64,000 nucleotides of DNA from Bacteroidetes bacterium ADurb.Bin217 (GCA_002069975.1 MWCJ01000007.1:1-64000), one strand, 5' to 3'; positions 7,918-17,387 are shown, counted from the first letter of the stretch. Translations and numbers: made by a program. The notes: generated by a model not told the origin, from the letters alone.

Positions 7918-10641
7918 ATGAAAAAAATAATAATACTGTTAGTAATACTATGTATACAAGTTGGTGTAGGTCTATCGCAAGAAATGTATTATACATTATA
8001 TTCAAATGGGGAATTCGATAAATTAGAAAAACGATTGCAACAAGCTATTGCAAATCAGCCTCAGAATGTATTATTTAATCATGTGTACGGATTATTATAT
8101 GCTCATACGCAATACCAAAAACATGATTTACACAAAGCCTACGAATATGTTGCTCAAGCAAAAACATTGTATCCCAACATTAGTGTGAACGATAAAGAGC
8201 GTTTTTCTAAATTAGGATTAACACAATCGCGTATTAACAAAGATTTGGATACTATTTGTAAGCAATTGTGGAACAAAGCTTTAGATGCTAACACAATAGA
8301 AGCTTGTAATGCATTTATAAACAATTATGATAAAGCATCTAAACCTATTAAAGAACAAGCTGTAGAGTATCGTAATAATTTGGCGTTTACCGATGCAAAA
8401 ACAAAAAATACCATAGAAGCATATAATTCATTTATTCAAACATATTCGAAAGCACAACAGGTAGAAACAGCAATACAATTACGCGACGAAATAGCCTACA
8501 ATAAAGTTATGAAAACTAATACTCTGGAGGCGTTCAGGCAATTTATGAAAGAATACCCTCAAAGTTCATTTTACAAACAAATTAATACCTTGTATTCACA
8601 GCAATTATTTGCTGAGGCTACCAAAAATAAAGATTATAAGAGCTATGAGAAATTTATCAGAGATAATCCTTCGAATCCTATGTTACCATTGGCAATTGAA
8701 AATATGGTAGATATCGCAAAACAAAAACAAGATATAAAATTGCTAAAAAAAACAGTAGATTATAGCGTTGGTATCCATTATAATTATGCCTTGTATGAAT
8801 ATTTCAAAGAATTTACGAAAGATGGTGAATATTTAACTTTATATACATTTGTGCAACAATATCCTCGGTCGTTCTTAGATACATTATTAGCCAAGGAATT
8901 TAAAATTGCTGAAAAAGGTGAACGGTTAGATTTGGCAAAACCCTACGATACAGTTATGGCAAAGTATTTTGAAGAATATATCAAATTGGCGGCGCCAAAA
9001 GAAAAAGCATTTGTGGCATTACAAAAATATATTTCGAACGATGTTATAGCAAAAAATTGGAAGCAAGCACTTACAAAAGTTAAAACATTTGAACCGTATT
9101 TTGGGAAAAATAATCCGAAAATACTCGATTTAATAGCAATATTATCTGCACCATACGATGCTAATATAATAGTACGTTCAATTCCCGGACAAGTAAATAC
9201 TCCAACGGGAGGCGAATATGCACCTATAATTACCGCCGACAATAAACATTTGTATTTTTGTGGAAGCAAACGCCCCGATAATATTGGTAACGAAGATATA
9301 TTCATAAGCGACAACGAACAAGGAGAATGGGGAAAACCAAAGCTTTTGCGTGAATTGAGTACCCCGCAGTATAACGAAGCTGTTATAAGTATAAGCACCG
9401 ACGGTACTCAAATGATTTATTTTAGAGAGGGAATTATTTATTATAGCGAAAAATCATTTGGAGGTTGGTCGCAAGGAGTTTCTGTATCCGATTATATTAA
9501 TAGTGGCGAATGGACAGGTGATGCATGGATAACAGGAGATGGTAAAGCATTAATATTTGCTGCCGTTAGAAGCGAAGGTATGAATTATTATACGCAGCAA
9601 AATGCAAATCTTGGAGTATATCATGGAGCCATTCATCATCAGTCCGATTTATATGTAAGTATTAAGCAATCGAGCGGTGCATGGGGTAAACCTAAAAGTT
9701 TGGGACCTGTAATAAATACTATTTATACCGAACGAAGTCCATTTTTGTATCATGATATGAAAACTTTATATTTTAGTTCCGACGGACATGGTGGAGTAGG
9801 TAATTTAGATGTATTTAAAACTACTCGTTTGAGCGATACCTGCTGGGATTGCTGGAGTACTCCCATAAATTTAGGAAAAGAAATAAATACTCCCGAAGAA
9901 AATTGGGGATATAGAATTTCTCCCGATGCTAAGAATTTTTATTTTGCAGCTCGTAAAACAGGCGAAAAATTTAACGATATTATGTATGTGTCTATTCCTG
10001 CCAAATTTTTACCCGAACATGTGGTATGCCTCACCGGAACTTTGGTGGACTCAAAAAATAAACCTATATCGGCAACTATTATCTATGAAGATTTAACTTT
10101 AGGAACTATAGTTGGCGAGGCAAAAACCGACCCTATTGATGGTTCATATTTTATAGTATTACCCAACGGTAAATTATATGGGTATTATGTACAACACGAT
10201 ACCTATTACCCTCAATCACATTTTGTTGATTTAACAAAAAGCAAAGAATCGCGGACTGTTCGAGAAGATATTAAAGCTGTGAGTTTTGATCAAATGAAAC
10301 AAGAAAAAATAGCTGTTCGATTAAATAATTTATTTTTTGATACCAATAAAAGTGAATTGTTGCCATATTCAATTCCCGAATTGCAACGTGTAGCTAAGAT
10401 TATACAAACATATCAGTTGCGTATTGAAATCAGTGGGCATACCGATAATGTAGGAGAAGATAATTTTAATATGGATTTATCGCTGCGGCGAGCTCAGGCT
10501 GTTAAAGACTTCTTAGTAGCACATGGTTGTGATTCTGCCTTGTTCGAAGTAAAAGGTTATGGCGAAACCAAACCGGCACAAACCAACGAAACTGTTGAGG
10601 GAAGAGCGAAAAATAGACGAGTAGAATTGCGGTTTTTATAA
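7918..10641 (+). CDS. porE: PorE-like envelope protein: TPR, beta-propeller, CRD and OmpA domains
   Basis: The domain order matches PorE, the T9SS-associated protein of Porphyromonas: signal peptide (about 1-20), helical TPR-like repeats with recurring AYNSFI/AFRQFM patterns (about 25-370), WD40-like PD40 propeller repeats (about 415-680), a carboxypeptidase-regulatory-like domain starting LTGTLVDSKNKPIS (about 700), and an OmpA C-terminal peptidoglycan-binding domain with FFDTNKSELLP, ISGHTDNVG and NRRVELRF (about 797-907). The ATG at 7918 starts the signal peptide; a TTG at 7909 also opens the frame but is less likely. It should tether an outer-membrane or periplasmic complex to peptidoglycan. 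Other OmpA/PD40 proteins share parts of this plan, so the symbol is tentative. Confidence 0.8.
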   Translation: MKKIIILLVILCIQVGVGLSQEMYYTLYSNGEFDKLEKRLQQAIANQPQNVLFNHVYGLLYAHTQYQKHDLHKAYEYVAQAKTLYPNISVNDKERFSKLGLTQSRINKDLDTICKQLWNKALDANTIEACNAFINNYDKASKPIKEQAVEYRNNLAFTDAKTKNTIEAYNSFIQTYSKAQQVETAIQLRDEIAYNKVMKTNTLEAFRQFMKEYPQSSFYKQINTLYSQQLFAEATKNKDYKSYEKFIRDNPSNPMLPLAIENMVDIAKQKQDIKLLKKTVDYSVGIHYNYALYEYFKEFTKDGEYLTLYTFVQQYPRSFLDTLLAKEFKIAEKGERLDLAKPYDTVMAKYFEEYIKLAAPKEKAFVALQKYISNDVIAKNWKQALTKVKTFEPYFGKNNPKILDLIAILSAPYDANIIVRSIPGQVNTPTGGEYAPIITADNKHLYFCGSKRPDNIGNEDIFISDNEQGEWGKPKLLRELSTPQYNEAVISISTDGTQMIYFREGIIYYSEKSFGGWSQGVSVSDYINSGEWTGDAWITGDGKALIFAAVRSEGMNYYTQQNANLGVYHGAIHHQSDLYVSIKQSSGAWGKPKSLGPVINTIYTERSPFLYHDMKTLYFSSDGHGGVGNLDVFKTTRLSDTCWDCWSTPINLGKEINTPEENWGYRISPDAKNFYFAARKTGEKFNDIMYVSIPAKFLPEHVVCLTGTLVDSKNKPISATIIYEDLTLGTIVGEAKTDPIDGSYFIVLPNGKLYGYYVQHDTYYPQSHFVDLTKSKESRTVREDIKAVSFDQMKQEKIAVRLNNLFFDTNKSELLPYSIPELQRVAKIIQTYQLRIEISGHTDNVGEDNFNMDLSLRRAQAVKDFLVAHGCDSALFEVKGYGETKPAQTNETVEGRAKNRRVELRFL

Positions 10642-10686
10642 AAAATTATTTTTTGTGACCTAACTATTATAAAATAGTTGTTAATC

Positions 10687-10723
10687 AATAAAAAAGTAAT
10701 ACATTATGTATTACTTTTTTATT
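10687..10723. terminator. bidirectional intrinsic terminator
   Basis: A perfect 16-bp stem (10687-10702 with 10708-10723) has a 5-nt loop, with A-tracts on one side and T-tracts on the other. It sits between the convergent porE-like gene and M4 protease gene and can serve both. Confidence 0.85.
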
Positions 10724-10784
10724 TTGAATTTATTCTTTAGTTGATAGATTTACATTTGTAAAAAAAAACATATAAACATAGTAG

Positions 10785-13700
10785 TTATTGCTTAATTATT
10801 TTATTTGATAATAATTTTCCTTCAATTCTTATTGTTAAAATATATATACCATTTTCCAAATCTGATAAATCAATACTGTTTTTATTTTTTGTTTTAACTA
10901 ATACAGAACCTGTAGTTGAACACAATTCTAAATCAAAGTCTTTATTTGTTTCAATATGTAAAAGTCCATCTGTTGGATTTGGGAAAAATGAAATTATTTC
11001 TTCGCCTACATTATCAACAGAATTAGTATTTGTTGTAACTGAAATATAACTAGTTTTTGTTATGGTATTGCTACCTATATTATTTGTGCTAGTTAATGAT
11101 ACTTGGTATATTCCTGCTGAATTATATATAACCGCTGGATTTTGTTGGTTTGATGTTGAAGGAATTCCACTTTCAAAAGTCCAATTCCATGATGTTGGAT
11201 TGTTTATAGATAAATCCATAAATTGAACATAGAAAGGGGTTACACCCGATTTAACATCCGCAGTAAAATTTGCAATTGGAGTTAAATCTAAGCTTCTAGT
11301 ACCTACAGCATAAAAAACAGGCCATTTAGCATCATTTACAATAATAGAAGTAGACCCAATACCAGTTATTTTGTTCGTTGCTACTGAAATAGATGCAACA
11401 ACTTCTTCATCACTCAAATTTAAAGCTGAAAAGGCAATTTTATCATCATTCTTTGAATAGCTTGGATAACCAACTGTTGCATTAGTTGTTATCAAATCTA
11501 ATTCGCCTGTTAATAAATTTGCTCCAAATATTGCATATTCATTAGTTTCGCTATCTAAGTAATCAAAAGCAATTATATAGGGCGAATTATTAGAAAATGT
11601 AGGGTTGCCGATACTTACATTTTCAGGAAGTGAACCATATAATTTATTAATTGTACCATCACCAAAATCATTAGTAATGTTATCCCAAACTTTAATAAAA
11701 CCTATATCCCAATAATTAATATCATCACCGGTAGAAGTTTTTAACTCATTAAATGCATCATATATTAAATACTCGCCAGTATGGTCAAATTCTATAGCAT
11801 CTGCAAATAAAACACCTCCAGCATCAGTTCCACTATGACTAGTAGTAGGATTGTATAAACTAAATTTGGACCATTGATCACTTATAAAATCATAAACATA
11901 TATTGCTGTATCTATTTCTGTGGAAATAGCAGCTAAACGATTTCCATCTTTTGAAATAGCTACATTATCAAAAAATGCATCATCAGAGAGATAAAATTCT
12001 TGTTTATCATTTGGGTCTGTACTTATTATTTTTATTTTGTCATCAGTTGCAACAAATACAGCTCCACTGCCATCATCAGAAACACTAACGCTCCCTTTCA
12101 TTTCAGAAGTGGATAGAGCAAAAAAATCTGTTCCTGTGATTGATGACCTATATAATGTATTTGAGTTTGCTAAATTAGTGTCATAAGTCAATAAATAATC
12201 TTGACCTGGATTTACGGGATAGTCCTGTGCATAATCGATACTTTCCTCATCATATATCCCAACTGCATTAAACGCATTCCCGGCTTCTACTACTTCTGTA
12301 GAACTATCACCATATAAGTCTTTAGCTGCCTGTATAACTGCAATTCTAAAATCTATAAATTGAGACTTACTTGTTAGATAATTTGTTAATGCTCTGTAAA
12401 ATACTTGTTCTGCCTTTTCTTTTGTTATTGAAGTAGCGTAAAGATAATATGCATAATTTCCAATACCACTATTTATATGAACGCCGCCATTATCTCCTTC
12501 TCCAATATACATTTCTGTTATATGATTAGGTTGCCAATAATCATTTGAAGAATTACCTAAATTGTGTGGGTCTGACATATTTCTTAAAGCACCAGATGGT
12601 GAGAATGCTGTTTTTGTAACATCCTCTCCAATTAACCAGTCATCTCTGTCTACCATTGCACCGAAAATATCAGCAAATGTTTCATTTATTGCACCTGATT
12701 GTCCTTGATATTCAAGATTTGCGGTATTTGAAACTACACCATGTCCTAATTCATGAGCAATTACGTCTAAAGCACCTGCAAGAGCATAAAAATAAGAATC
12801 ACCATTCCCGTAAAAAGCAGCTTTTCCATTCCAAAAAGCGTTCCCCATCGAACTCCCATCTTCATTTGCAATATTAATAAAAGATAAAATATTGCCACCT
12901 TGACCATTAATAGAATTACGTCCAAATGTATTGTAAAAATATTTATAAGTAGCAGTTGTGTTATAATGTGCAGAAATAGCGGTTTTATTAGACCAAGTAT
13001 TATTTGATGAAGTGATAGTTGAATAGTCCAAATCTGCTGTAGATGTATTATTTGCATTTAAAGTTAAAATAACCCCTTCCTGTGACGTCGAATTATACAT
13101 ACTTTCTGATGCGTTTAGTAAAATGTAAGAGCCAGTTTCAAGATACGTATCAATTGTTCTTAAAACATTATTTAAATCGTATGCGGTAGCGGTAGTTGGA
13201 CCATCGGAATGAGTATTATTGAACATATTTATTATTGCTCCACTTTGAGCATCTACAAAATATTTCCATTCTTGAATAAAATTCGGACGTATTGAAATTT
13301 CATAAGCAAGTTTATTCTCATAAATTATTAGATTAATCAGAGGAGTATCATATTTTAATATTTCTTTTTGTTTTACAGATAATTCTTTTATAACTGTTTT
13401 TATTGCTAAATCTGTATTTACAATTCGTAATACTTCTGCTTTAGAAATATTTGGCGTAATTGTAATTATATCGGCTAAATCATATATGTATCCATTAAAA
13501 ATATCTTTTTTTGAACCTATATGAACAAATGATTCTGCACCATATACTTTTAGTCCTTTGAAATATTGTTGTGCTTTAATATGAGTAATACCTATATTGT
13601 CAGTATGGATTCCTGTTATTTTTAATTGTTTTGAAGGATCTGACAACTTCGTATTCTGCTTTATTGAGTTATGAAAAGCATAAAATTCTTCTTCGGATGT

Positions 13701-13991
13701 TTGAGTTTTCGCTGATTTTAGTGCAGATTTTTCTTTTACTAAAAACCTAGGAACTTCATTTTTGTTTAATTCAGGTTTCTTTATGTTTTGAGAAATAGAA
13801 AAGGTATTTTGCGAATTGCTTATTGTTGTTGATTTTAAAGATGATTTTCCTGTTATTTTATTAAAATTCAAACTAGTATTAGTTGTGCCAAATTGTTTTT
13901 TTGAATAAGCTTTAAAATTATTGCCTATTTGTGCTTGTAAATTGAAAGAAAATGCAAACACAATTATTGGAAAGAGTAAAAATTGTTTCAT
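10785..13991 (-). CDS. secreted M4 (thermolysin-like) metalloprotease with PKD and T9SS C-terminal domain
   Basis: The 1068-residue preproprotein has a signal peptide (to about LQAQ, residue 21), an FTP/PepSY-type propeptide (about 80-255), and an M4 catalytic domain with zinc motif HELGH at 413-417, third ligand Glu437 (NETFADIFG) and GGVHINSG with His505. A PD40-like propeller region follows (about 610-890), then a PKD domain (about 905-985, with WNWTFESG), and a type-A T9SS sorting domain (about 1000-1068) containing SFFPNPTDG and ending NKIIKQ. It is predicted to be exported by the T9SS to the cell surface. A small lipoprotein gene ends 7 bp upstream. The block is CpG-poor compared with der. 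Confidence 0.95.
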   Translation of the reverse strand: MKQFLLFPIIVFAFSFNLQAQIGNNFKAYSKKQFGTTNTSLNFNKITGKSSLKSTTISNSQNTFSISQNIKKPELNKNEVPRFLVKEKSALKSAKTQTSEEEFYAFHNSIKQNTKLSDPSKQLKITGIHTDNIGITHIKAQQYFKGLKVYGAESFVHIGSKKDIFNGYIYDLADIITITPNISKAEVLRIVNTDLAIKTVIKELSVKQKEILKYDTPLINLIIYENKLAYEISIRPNFIQEWKYFVDAQSGAIINMFNNTHSDGPTTATAYDLNNVLRTIDTYLETGSYILLNASESMYNSTSQEGVILTLNANNTSTADLDYSTITSSNNTWSNKTAISAHYNTTATYKYFYNTFGRNSINGQGGNILSFINIANEDGSSMGNAFWNGKAAFYGNGDSYFYALAGALDVIAHELGHGVVSNTANLEYQGQSGAINETFADIFGAMVDRDDWLIGEDVTKTAFSPSGALRNMSDPHNLGNSSNDYWQPNHITEMYIGEGDNGGVHINSGIGNYAYYLYATSITKEKAEQVFYRALTNYLTSKSQFIDFRIAVIQAAKDLYGDSSTEVVEAGNAFNAVGIYDEESIDYAQDYPVNPGQDYLLTYDTNLANSNTLYRSSITGTDFFALSTSEMKGSVSVSDDGSGAVFVATDDKIKIISTDPNDKQEFYLSDDAFFDNVAISKDGNRLAAISTEIDTAIYVYDFISDQWSKFSLYNPTTSHSGTDAGGVLFADAIEFDHTGEYLIYDAFNELKTSTGDDINYWDIGFIKVWDNITNDFGDGTINKLYGSLPENVSIGNPTFSNNSPYIIAFDYLDSETNEYAIFGANLLTGELDLITTNATVGYPSYSKNDDKIAFSALNLSDEEVVASISVATNKITGIGSTSIIVNDAKWPVFYAVGTRSLDLTPIANFTADVKSGVTPFYVQFMDLSINNPTSWNWTFESGIPSTSNQQNPAVIYNSAGIYQVSLTSTNNIGSNTITKTSYISVTTNTNSVDNVGEEIISFFPNPTDGLLHIETNKDFDLELCSTTGSVLVKTKNKNSIDLSDLENGIYILTIRIEGKLLSNKIIKQ

Positions 13992-13998
13992 AATATTA

Positions 13999-14406
13999 TT
14001 ATTTTAATAATTTTACTAAAGATTTGTAGAATTGCTTAATGCTATCATTTTGAGTTTGGTCTGTCCATGTAATTCTATTTTTATATGTAGAAGTTTGTAT
14101 TTCAATAAAATATGTCATATTCCCATTTTCATAGAGTTTTATATCTTTAAAATTTAGCTCAACAATTTGTTTTTCAATGTTCTTAATCTCTTTGTCTTCA
14201 ATTTGATTAATAAAATTAAGCTTTTCATTAGATACTTTATATATTTTACCGTTTTGTAGTAATAAATATTCATTTGTCATTCCAGTATATCCGCCACTAC
14301 TACCATATTTTATTTCAATAAAACTATTTGTTTGATTACTAGATTGCTTGTGTGTTGAACAACTAAAGGTGAAAATGGATAAAAATAATAAAATTAATAG
14401 TTTCAT
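13999..14406 (-). CDS. small hypothetical lipoprotein upstream of the M4 protease
   Basis: The 135-residue product has a lipoprotein signal (FTFSC, Cys16) followed by a Ser/Gln linker and a compact alpha/beta domain beginning FIEIKYGSSGGYTGMTNEY. No family with known function was recognised. Its stop is 7 bp before the start of the M4 protease, so the two are almost certainly co-transcribed and may be translationally coupled. A role as inhibitor, chaperone or regulator of the protease is an inference from position only. It would sit in the periplasm or on the surface. Confidence 0.7.
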   Translation of the reverse strand: MKLLILLFLSIFTFSCSTHKQSSNQTNSFIEIKYGSSGGYTGMTNEYLLLQNGKIYKVSNEKLNFINQIEDKEIKNIEKQIVELNFKDIKLYENGNMTYFIEIQTSTYKNRITWTDQTQNDSIKQFYKSLVKLLK

Positions 14407-14514
14407 TTTGAATAGAATGTTATTTTTTGAATTGATTATGTTAGTAGTTTGTATTAAAATTCAAAATTAAAAAAAAAGTTTTATAACAGTTATAATTTTT
14501 ATTACTAGATTATA

Positions 14515-14550
14515 AAAAAAATGCCTACATAAAAATGTAAGCATTTTTTT
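14515..14550 (-). terminator. intrinsic terminator of the 14568-15173 lipoprotein gene
   Basis: Sixteen-base arms (14515-14530 and 14535-14550) pair around a 4-nt loop. The single imperfect position is a G-U pair only in the minus-strand transcript, and the stem ends in a U-run in that direction, 18 bp after the stop codon. Confidence 0.8.
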
Positions 14551-14567
14551 CATTTCTATTATTGATT

Positions 14568-15173
14568 TTATCTAAATTCTAAAGTTACCTCATTGCCGCA
14601 TGAAACATTCGTAGATTGAGTATATTCGTCAGCATAAAATATATAATCAATTTGCACTAATTTAATAGTATAACTACCGCTTTCAACAGTAATATATTTA
14701 TCACCATATGCTGAAATATCACCTTTATAGACATTGTTAACATAAACTTCGTATGCTCCATCAAAAAAACTAGAAACATGAATTGTGCTTTCGGCTTCAG
14801 TCATTAAAATATTAGCTGTAGTTGTAACTCCTTCAACAATTGGATTTACAAATACAACACCTGAATTTAAATTATTTTGACAATCTTTCTCTGCATAAAA
14901 ATAGTATTTTAAAGGTTCTAAATTATCAAATAAAGCAATTCCATTTGAGTTAGAAATTTTTGTTTGTACAGCGTTAGTTTTAGAATCGAAATCAGTTGAG
15001 TTTTTGTACAATGAAACTGTTGCATTAGCAGCAGCATTTCCAGCTGAATTTAGAACTGTAAATTCAATTTTAGTATTGTTTTTTTGTTCTTCAGGACTTA
15101 CATCATCTTTAGTGCAACTATTAAACAATAATACATTAATAAGTGTAAATAAAATTAATAATTTTTTTTTCAT
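14568..15173 (-). CDS. lipoprotein with carboxypeptidase-regulatory-like/PEGA-like domains
   Basis: The 201-residue protein has a signal with lipobox FNSC (Cys20). The first domain (about 34-125) looks like a prealbumin/CarboxypepD-regulatory fold (KIEFTVLNSAGNAAANATVS ... NGIALFDNLEPLKYYFYA). The second (about 130-200) resembles a PEGA-like beta domain (YEVYVNNVYKGDIS, SGSYTIKLV). It is a monocistronic minus gene flanked by a terminator and by a promoter region shared with the divergent XRE gene. It is probably surface or periplasmic; binding partner unknown. The CpG-poor composition matches the protease next to it. Confidence 0.75.
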   Translation of the reverse strand: MKKKLLILFTLINVLLFNSCTKDDVSPEEQKNNTKIEFTVLNSAGNAAANATVSLYKNSTDFDSKTNAVQTKISNSNGIALFDNLEPLKYYFYAEKDCQNNLNSGVVFVNPIVEGVTTTANILMTEAESTIHVSSFFDGAYEVYVNNVYKGDISAYGDKYITVESGSYTIKLVQIDYIFYADEYTQSTNVSCGNEVTLEFR

Positions 15174-15213
15174 AGCTCTTTAGTTTTAAGTTAAAAAATA
15201 GTAATAATTAATA

Positions 15214-15221
15214 CAAATGTA
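15214..15221 (-). promoter_or_regulatory. -7 box for the lipoprotein at 14568-15173
   Basis: The minus strand reads TACATTTG, an exact TAnnTTTG match about 41 bp upstream of the start codon. A TTTG at 15244-15247 (minus) lies about 22 nt further upstream and could be the -33 element. Confidence 0.5.
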
Positions 15222-15280
15222 TAAATATTTTTTTAAATACAGAACAAATATGTTCGGTTAATTTAATGTAAAAAATGTAA

Positions 15281-15309
15281 TCATTGTAGAATATATTCAT
15301 CTACAATGA
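15281..15309. promoter_or_regulatory. palindromic operator overlapping the xre start codon
   Basis: A perfect 10-bp inverted repeat, TCATTGTAGA and TCTACAATGA, is separated by 9 nt. The right arm contains the ATG (15306-15308) of the XRE gene. It is a candidate self-binding site that would block initiation and possibly affect the divergent lipoprotein promoter. Binding is inferred. Confidence 0.6.
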
Positions 15310-15524
15310 CAAAAGAAGAACTTCAATTAAAATTAGGTGCTAATATTGTAAAATACAGACTTCAAAAAGGATTAAAACAATATGAGTTAGCTGATAAATT
15401 GGAAATTGAAGATTCGGCTTTAAGGCGTATAGAAAAAGGTCGTACAAACATTTCCGTTTGGTTACTTCACTGTATTTCTGAAGAATTGGAAATATCTTTT
15501 TCTGAATTATTAAACTTTGATTAA
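15306..15524 (+). CDS. small XRE-family helix-turn-helix regulator
   Basis: This 72-residue protein is almost entirely one Cro/CI-type HTH domain: IVKYRLQKGLKQYELADKL (helices 1-2), SALRRIEKGRTNIS (recognition helix and following helix) and ISEELEISFSELL. It has no sensor or catalytic domain. It is divergent from the lipoprotein at 14568-15173 and its start codon lies within a palindrome, which suggests autoregulation. Such orphan XRE proteins often mark mobile or accessory regions, matching the composition of this block. Confidence 0.85.
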   Translation: MTKEELQLKLGANIVKYRLQKGLKQYELADKLEIEDSALRRIEKGRTNISVWLLHCISEELEISFSELLNFD

Positions 15525-15582
15525 TTTTTTATAATTGGTTTTTAAATATAAAAAGGACAATATATTAGAGAGTTTTCTAATA

Positions 15583-16068
15583 TTATGGTATAAACACAAT
15601 TACATCACTCGTATCTCTATTGCTTTTATTAAGAGCTCTGTCGTAGACATGATATATTAATTGAATAGTATCGTACGGGAATAGTGAGCGGGCGAAATAC
15701 ATGTCTATTGTAACTTCGGCTTTTATAAATTTTTTTGAGTCTTTACTTCGTATTTGAGGAATTCTATAAAGTAGTCCATACGGAAGTATTTGTGTGTTAT
15801 TATCTTTTGTGGCTAGTATTGACGCATGAAAATTATAATACAAACTATCGATATATGGGCTTGTAGTATCGGCAACGCCAAGTCCCATATCGCCATCACC
15901 GTCTTTGAGTAAAAAATTAAATTGTATAGTTTTATCTGTTTCCGTTACTGAAGTATATGCTTGTACAAACTCAACTTCGGGAGTGTCGGGATACTCAGGA
16001 TAGTCGGTGCACGAATACTGAATTCCGAGCAAGCAAAAAATACCGAGTATGTATAATCTATTTTTCAC
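15583..16068 (-). CDS. hypothetical lipoprotein following der
   Basis: The 161-residue product begins MKNRLYILGIF with a GTG start, has a lipobox ending in Cys20 (QYSC), and contains the acidic DGDGDMGLG loop typical of a Bacteroidota lipoprotein family with a beta-sandwich body. The GTG at 16068 is chosen because it directly starts the signal peptide and no in-frame ATG precedes it; it overlaps the last 11 bases of der, implying coupled translation. No enzymatic motif was seen. It is probably envelope-located. Confidence 0.75.
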   Translation of the reverse strand: MKNRLYILGIFCLLGIQYSCTDYPEYPDTPEVEFVQAYTSVTETDKTIQFNFLLKDGDGDMGLGVADTTSPYIDSLYYNFHASILATKDNNTQILPYGLLYRIPQIRSKDSKKFIKAEVTIDMYFARSLFPYDTIQLIYHVYDRALNKSNRDTSDVIVFIP

Positions 16069-17365
16069 GCATGTAAATTCGTAATGGAACTCCTTCGAAA
16101 TTATATGTTTTACGCAATTGGTTTTCTAAATATCGTTTGTATGATTCGGGAACATATTTGGCATTGCTGCAGAAAAATGCAAACGATGGAAATGGCGTAG
16201 GTAGTTGAGTTATATATTTTATTTTAATTAGTTTGCCTTTTACCGAAGGTGGATGGAATCGTTCTACTGCTTCTAACATAACTTCGTTAAGTCGCGAGGT
16301 TGGAATACGTTGTTTACGATTTGTATATACTTCCATTGTTTTTTCGAGTACTCGCTGTACCCGTTGCATTTCGAGAACCGAAGTAAAAATAATAGGGACA
16401 TCATTAAAAGGAGCCATTTTTTCACGAAGTTTGTTTTCGAAATCGCGAGCAGTATTGGTTTCTTTTTCTATTAAGTCCCATTTGTTAACACATACAACCA
16501 CGCCTTTGTTATTTTTAACGGCTAAATGCATTATGTTCATATCTTGCGATTCTATACCATCACGTGCATCAACCATAAGTATACAAACATCGGCTGTTTC
16601 TATAGAACGAATCGATCGAAGTACACTATAAAATTCTAAATCTTCGCTCACTTTTTCTTTTTTTCGAATTCCGGCAGTGTCAACAAAATTCATATCGAAA
16701 CCATATTTAGAAAATCTGGTTTTAATACTGTCGCGAGTAGTTCCTGCAAGAGGTGTTACAATATTTCGCTCTTCGCCTATCAATGCGTTTACAAACGATG
16801 ATTTACCAACATTAGGTCTACCAACTACTGCAATATTAGGAATTTCTTCAATTATTATTTCTTCTTTTTGTTCGGGTAATAATGCTACTACGGCATCAAG
16901 CAAATCACCTGTTCCACTTCCATTAATAGCAGATAATGTGTAATAATCGCCTAAGCCCAATGAATAAAATTCAGTTGCATCATATAATTTGCTACCTTCG
17001 TCTACTTTATTTGCGACTAAAAAAAATGGTTTATTTGTTTTTCGCAACATTTTGGCAACATGCTCATCTAAATCTGTTATCCCGGTTTGCACATCAACTA
17101 AAAAAAGGATGACATCAGACTCATTTATAGCAAGCATTACTTGTTTGCGGATTTCATTTTCAAAAATATCATCTGATTTTACCGTTAATCCTCCAGTATC
17201 AATAACCATAAAATCTTTACCGTTCCATGTTCCGTTACCATAATGTCTATCGCGTGTTACTCCGCTTGTAGCATCTACTATTGCCGATTTGTTTTCGATT
17301 AATCTATTAAATAAAGTTGATTTTCCTACATTTGGTCTACCCACTATTGCTATTATTCCGCTCAT
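16058..17365 (-). CDS. der: ribosome-assembly GTPase Der (EngA)
   Basis: Der is a double-GTPase needed for 50S ribosome maturation. Both G domains are clear: GRPNVGKST (about residue 8), DTGG and NKVD in the first; GRPNVGKSS (about 180), DTAGIR and NKWD in the second, followed by a C-terminal KH-like domain ending in YMREK. The ATG at 17365 gives 435 residues, normal for the family. A TTG at 17413 opens the frame earlier, but a perfect -7 promoter box lies between the two, so the shorter start is correct. The stop overlaps the downstream lipoprotein. Cytosolic. Confidence 0.97.
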   Translation of the reverse strand: MSGIIAIVGRPNVGKSTLFNRLIENKSAIVDATSGVTRDRHYGNGTWNGKDFMVIDTGGLTVKSDDIFENEIRKQVMLAINESDVILFLVDVQTGITDLDEHVAKMLRKTNKPFFLVANKVDEGSKLYDATEFYSLGLGDYYTLSAINGSGTGDLLDAVVALLPEQKEEIIIEEIPNIAVVGRPNVGKSSFVNALIGEERNIVTPLAGTTRDSIKTRFSKYGFDMNFVDTAGIRKKEKVSEDLEFYSVLRSIRSIETADVCILMVDARDGIESQDMNIMHLAVKNNKGVVVCVNKWDLIEKETNTARDFENKLREKMAPFNDVPIIFTSVLEMQRVQRVLEKTMEVYTNRKQRIPTSRLNEVMLEAVERFHPPSVKGKLIKIKYITQLPTPFPSFAFFCSNAKYVPESYKRYLENQLRKTYNFEGVPLRIYMREK

Positions 17366-17379
17366 ATTGTATTTTTTTG

Positions 17380-17387
17380 CAAATATA
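17380..17387 (-). promoter_or_regulatory. -7 box of der
   Basis: The minus strand reads TATATTTG, an exact TAnnTTTG match about 15 bp upstream of the der ATG. It fixes the start codon at 17365. Confidence 0.6.

Noticed and set aside
12656-13057. His/Leu-rich plus-strand and hydrophobic minus-strand frames within the M4 protease
   Set aside because: Both are alternative frames of the protease gene, whose motifs are intact.
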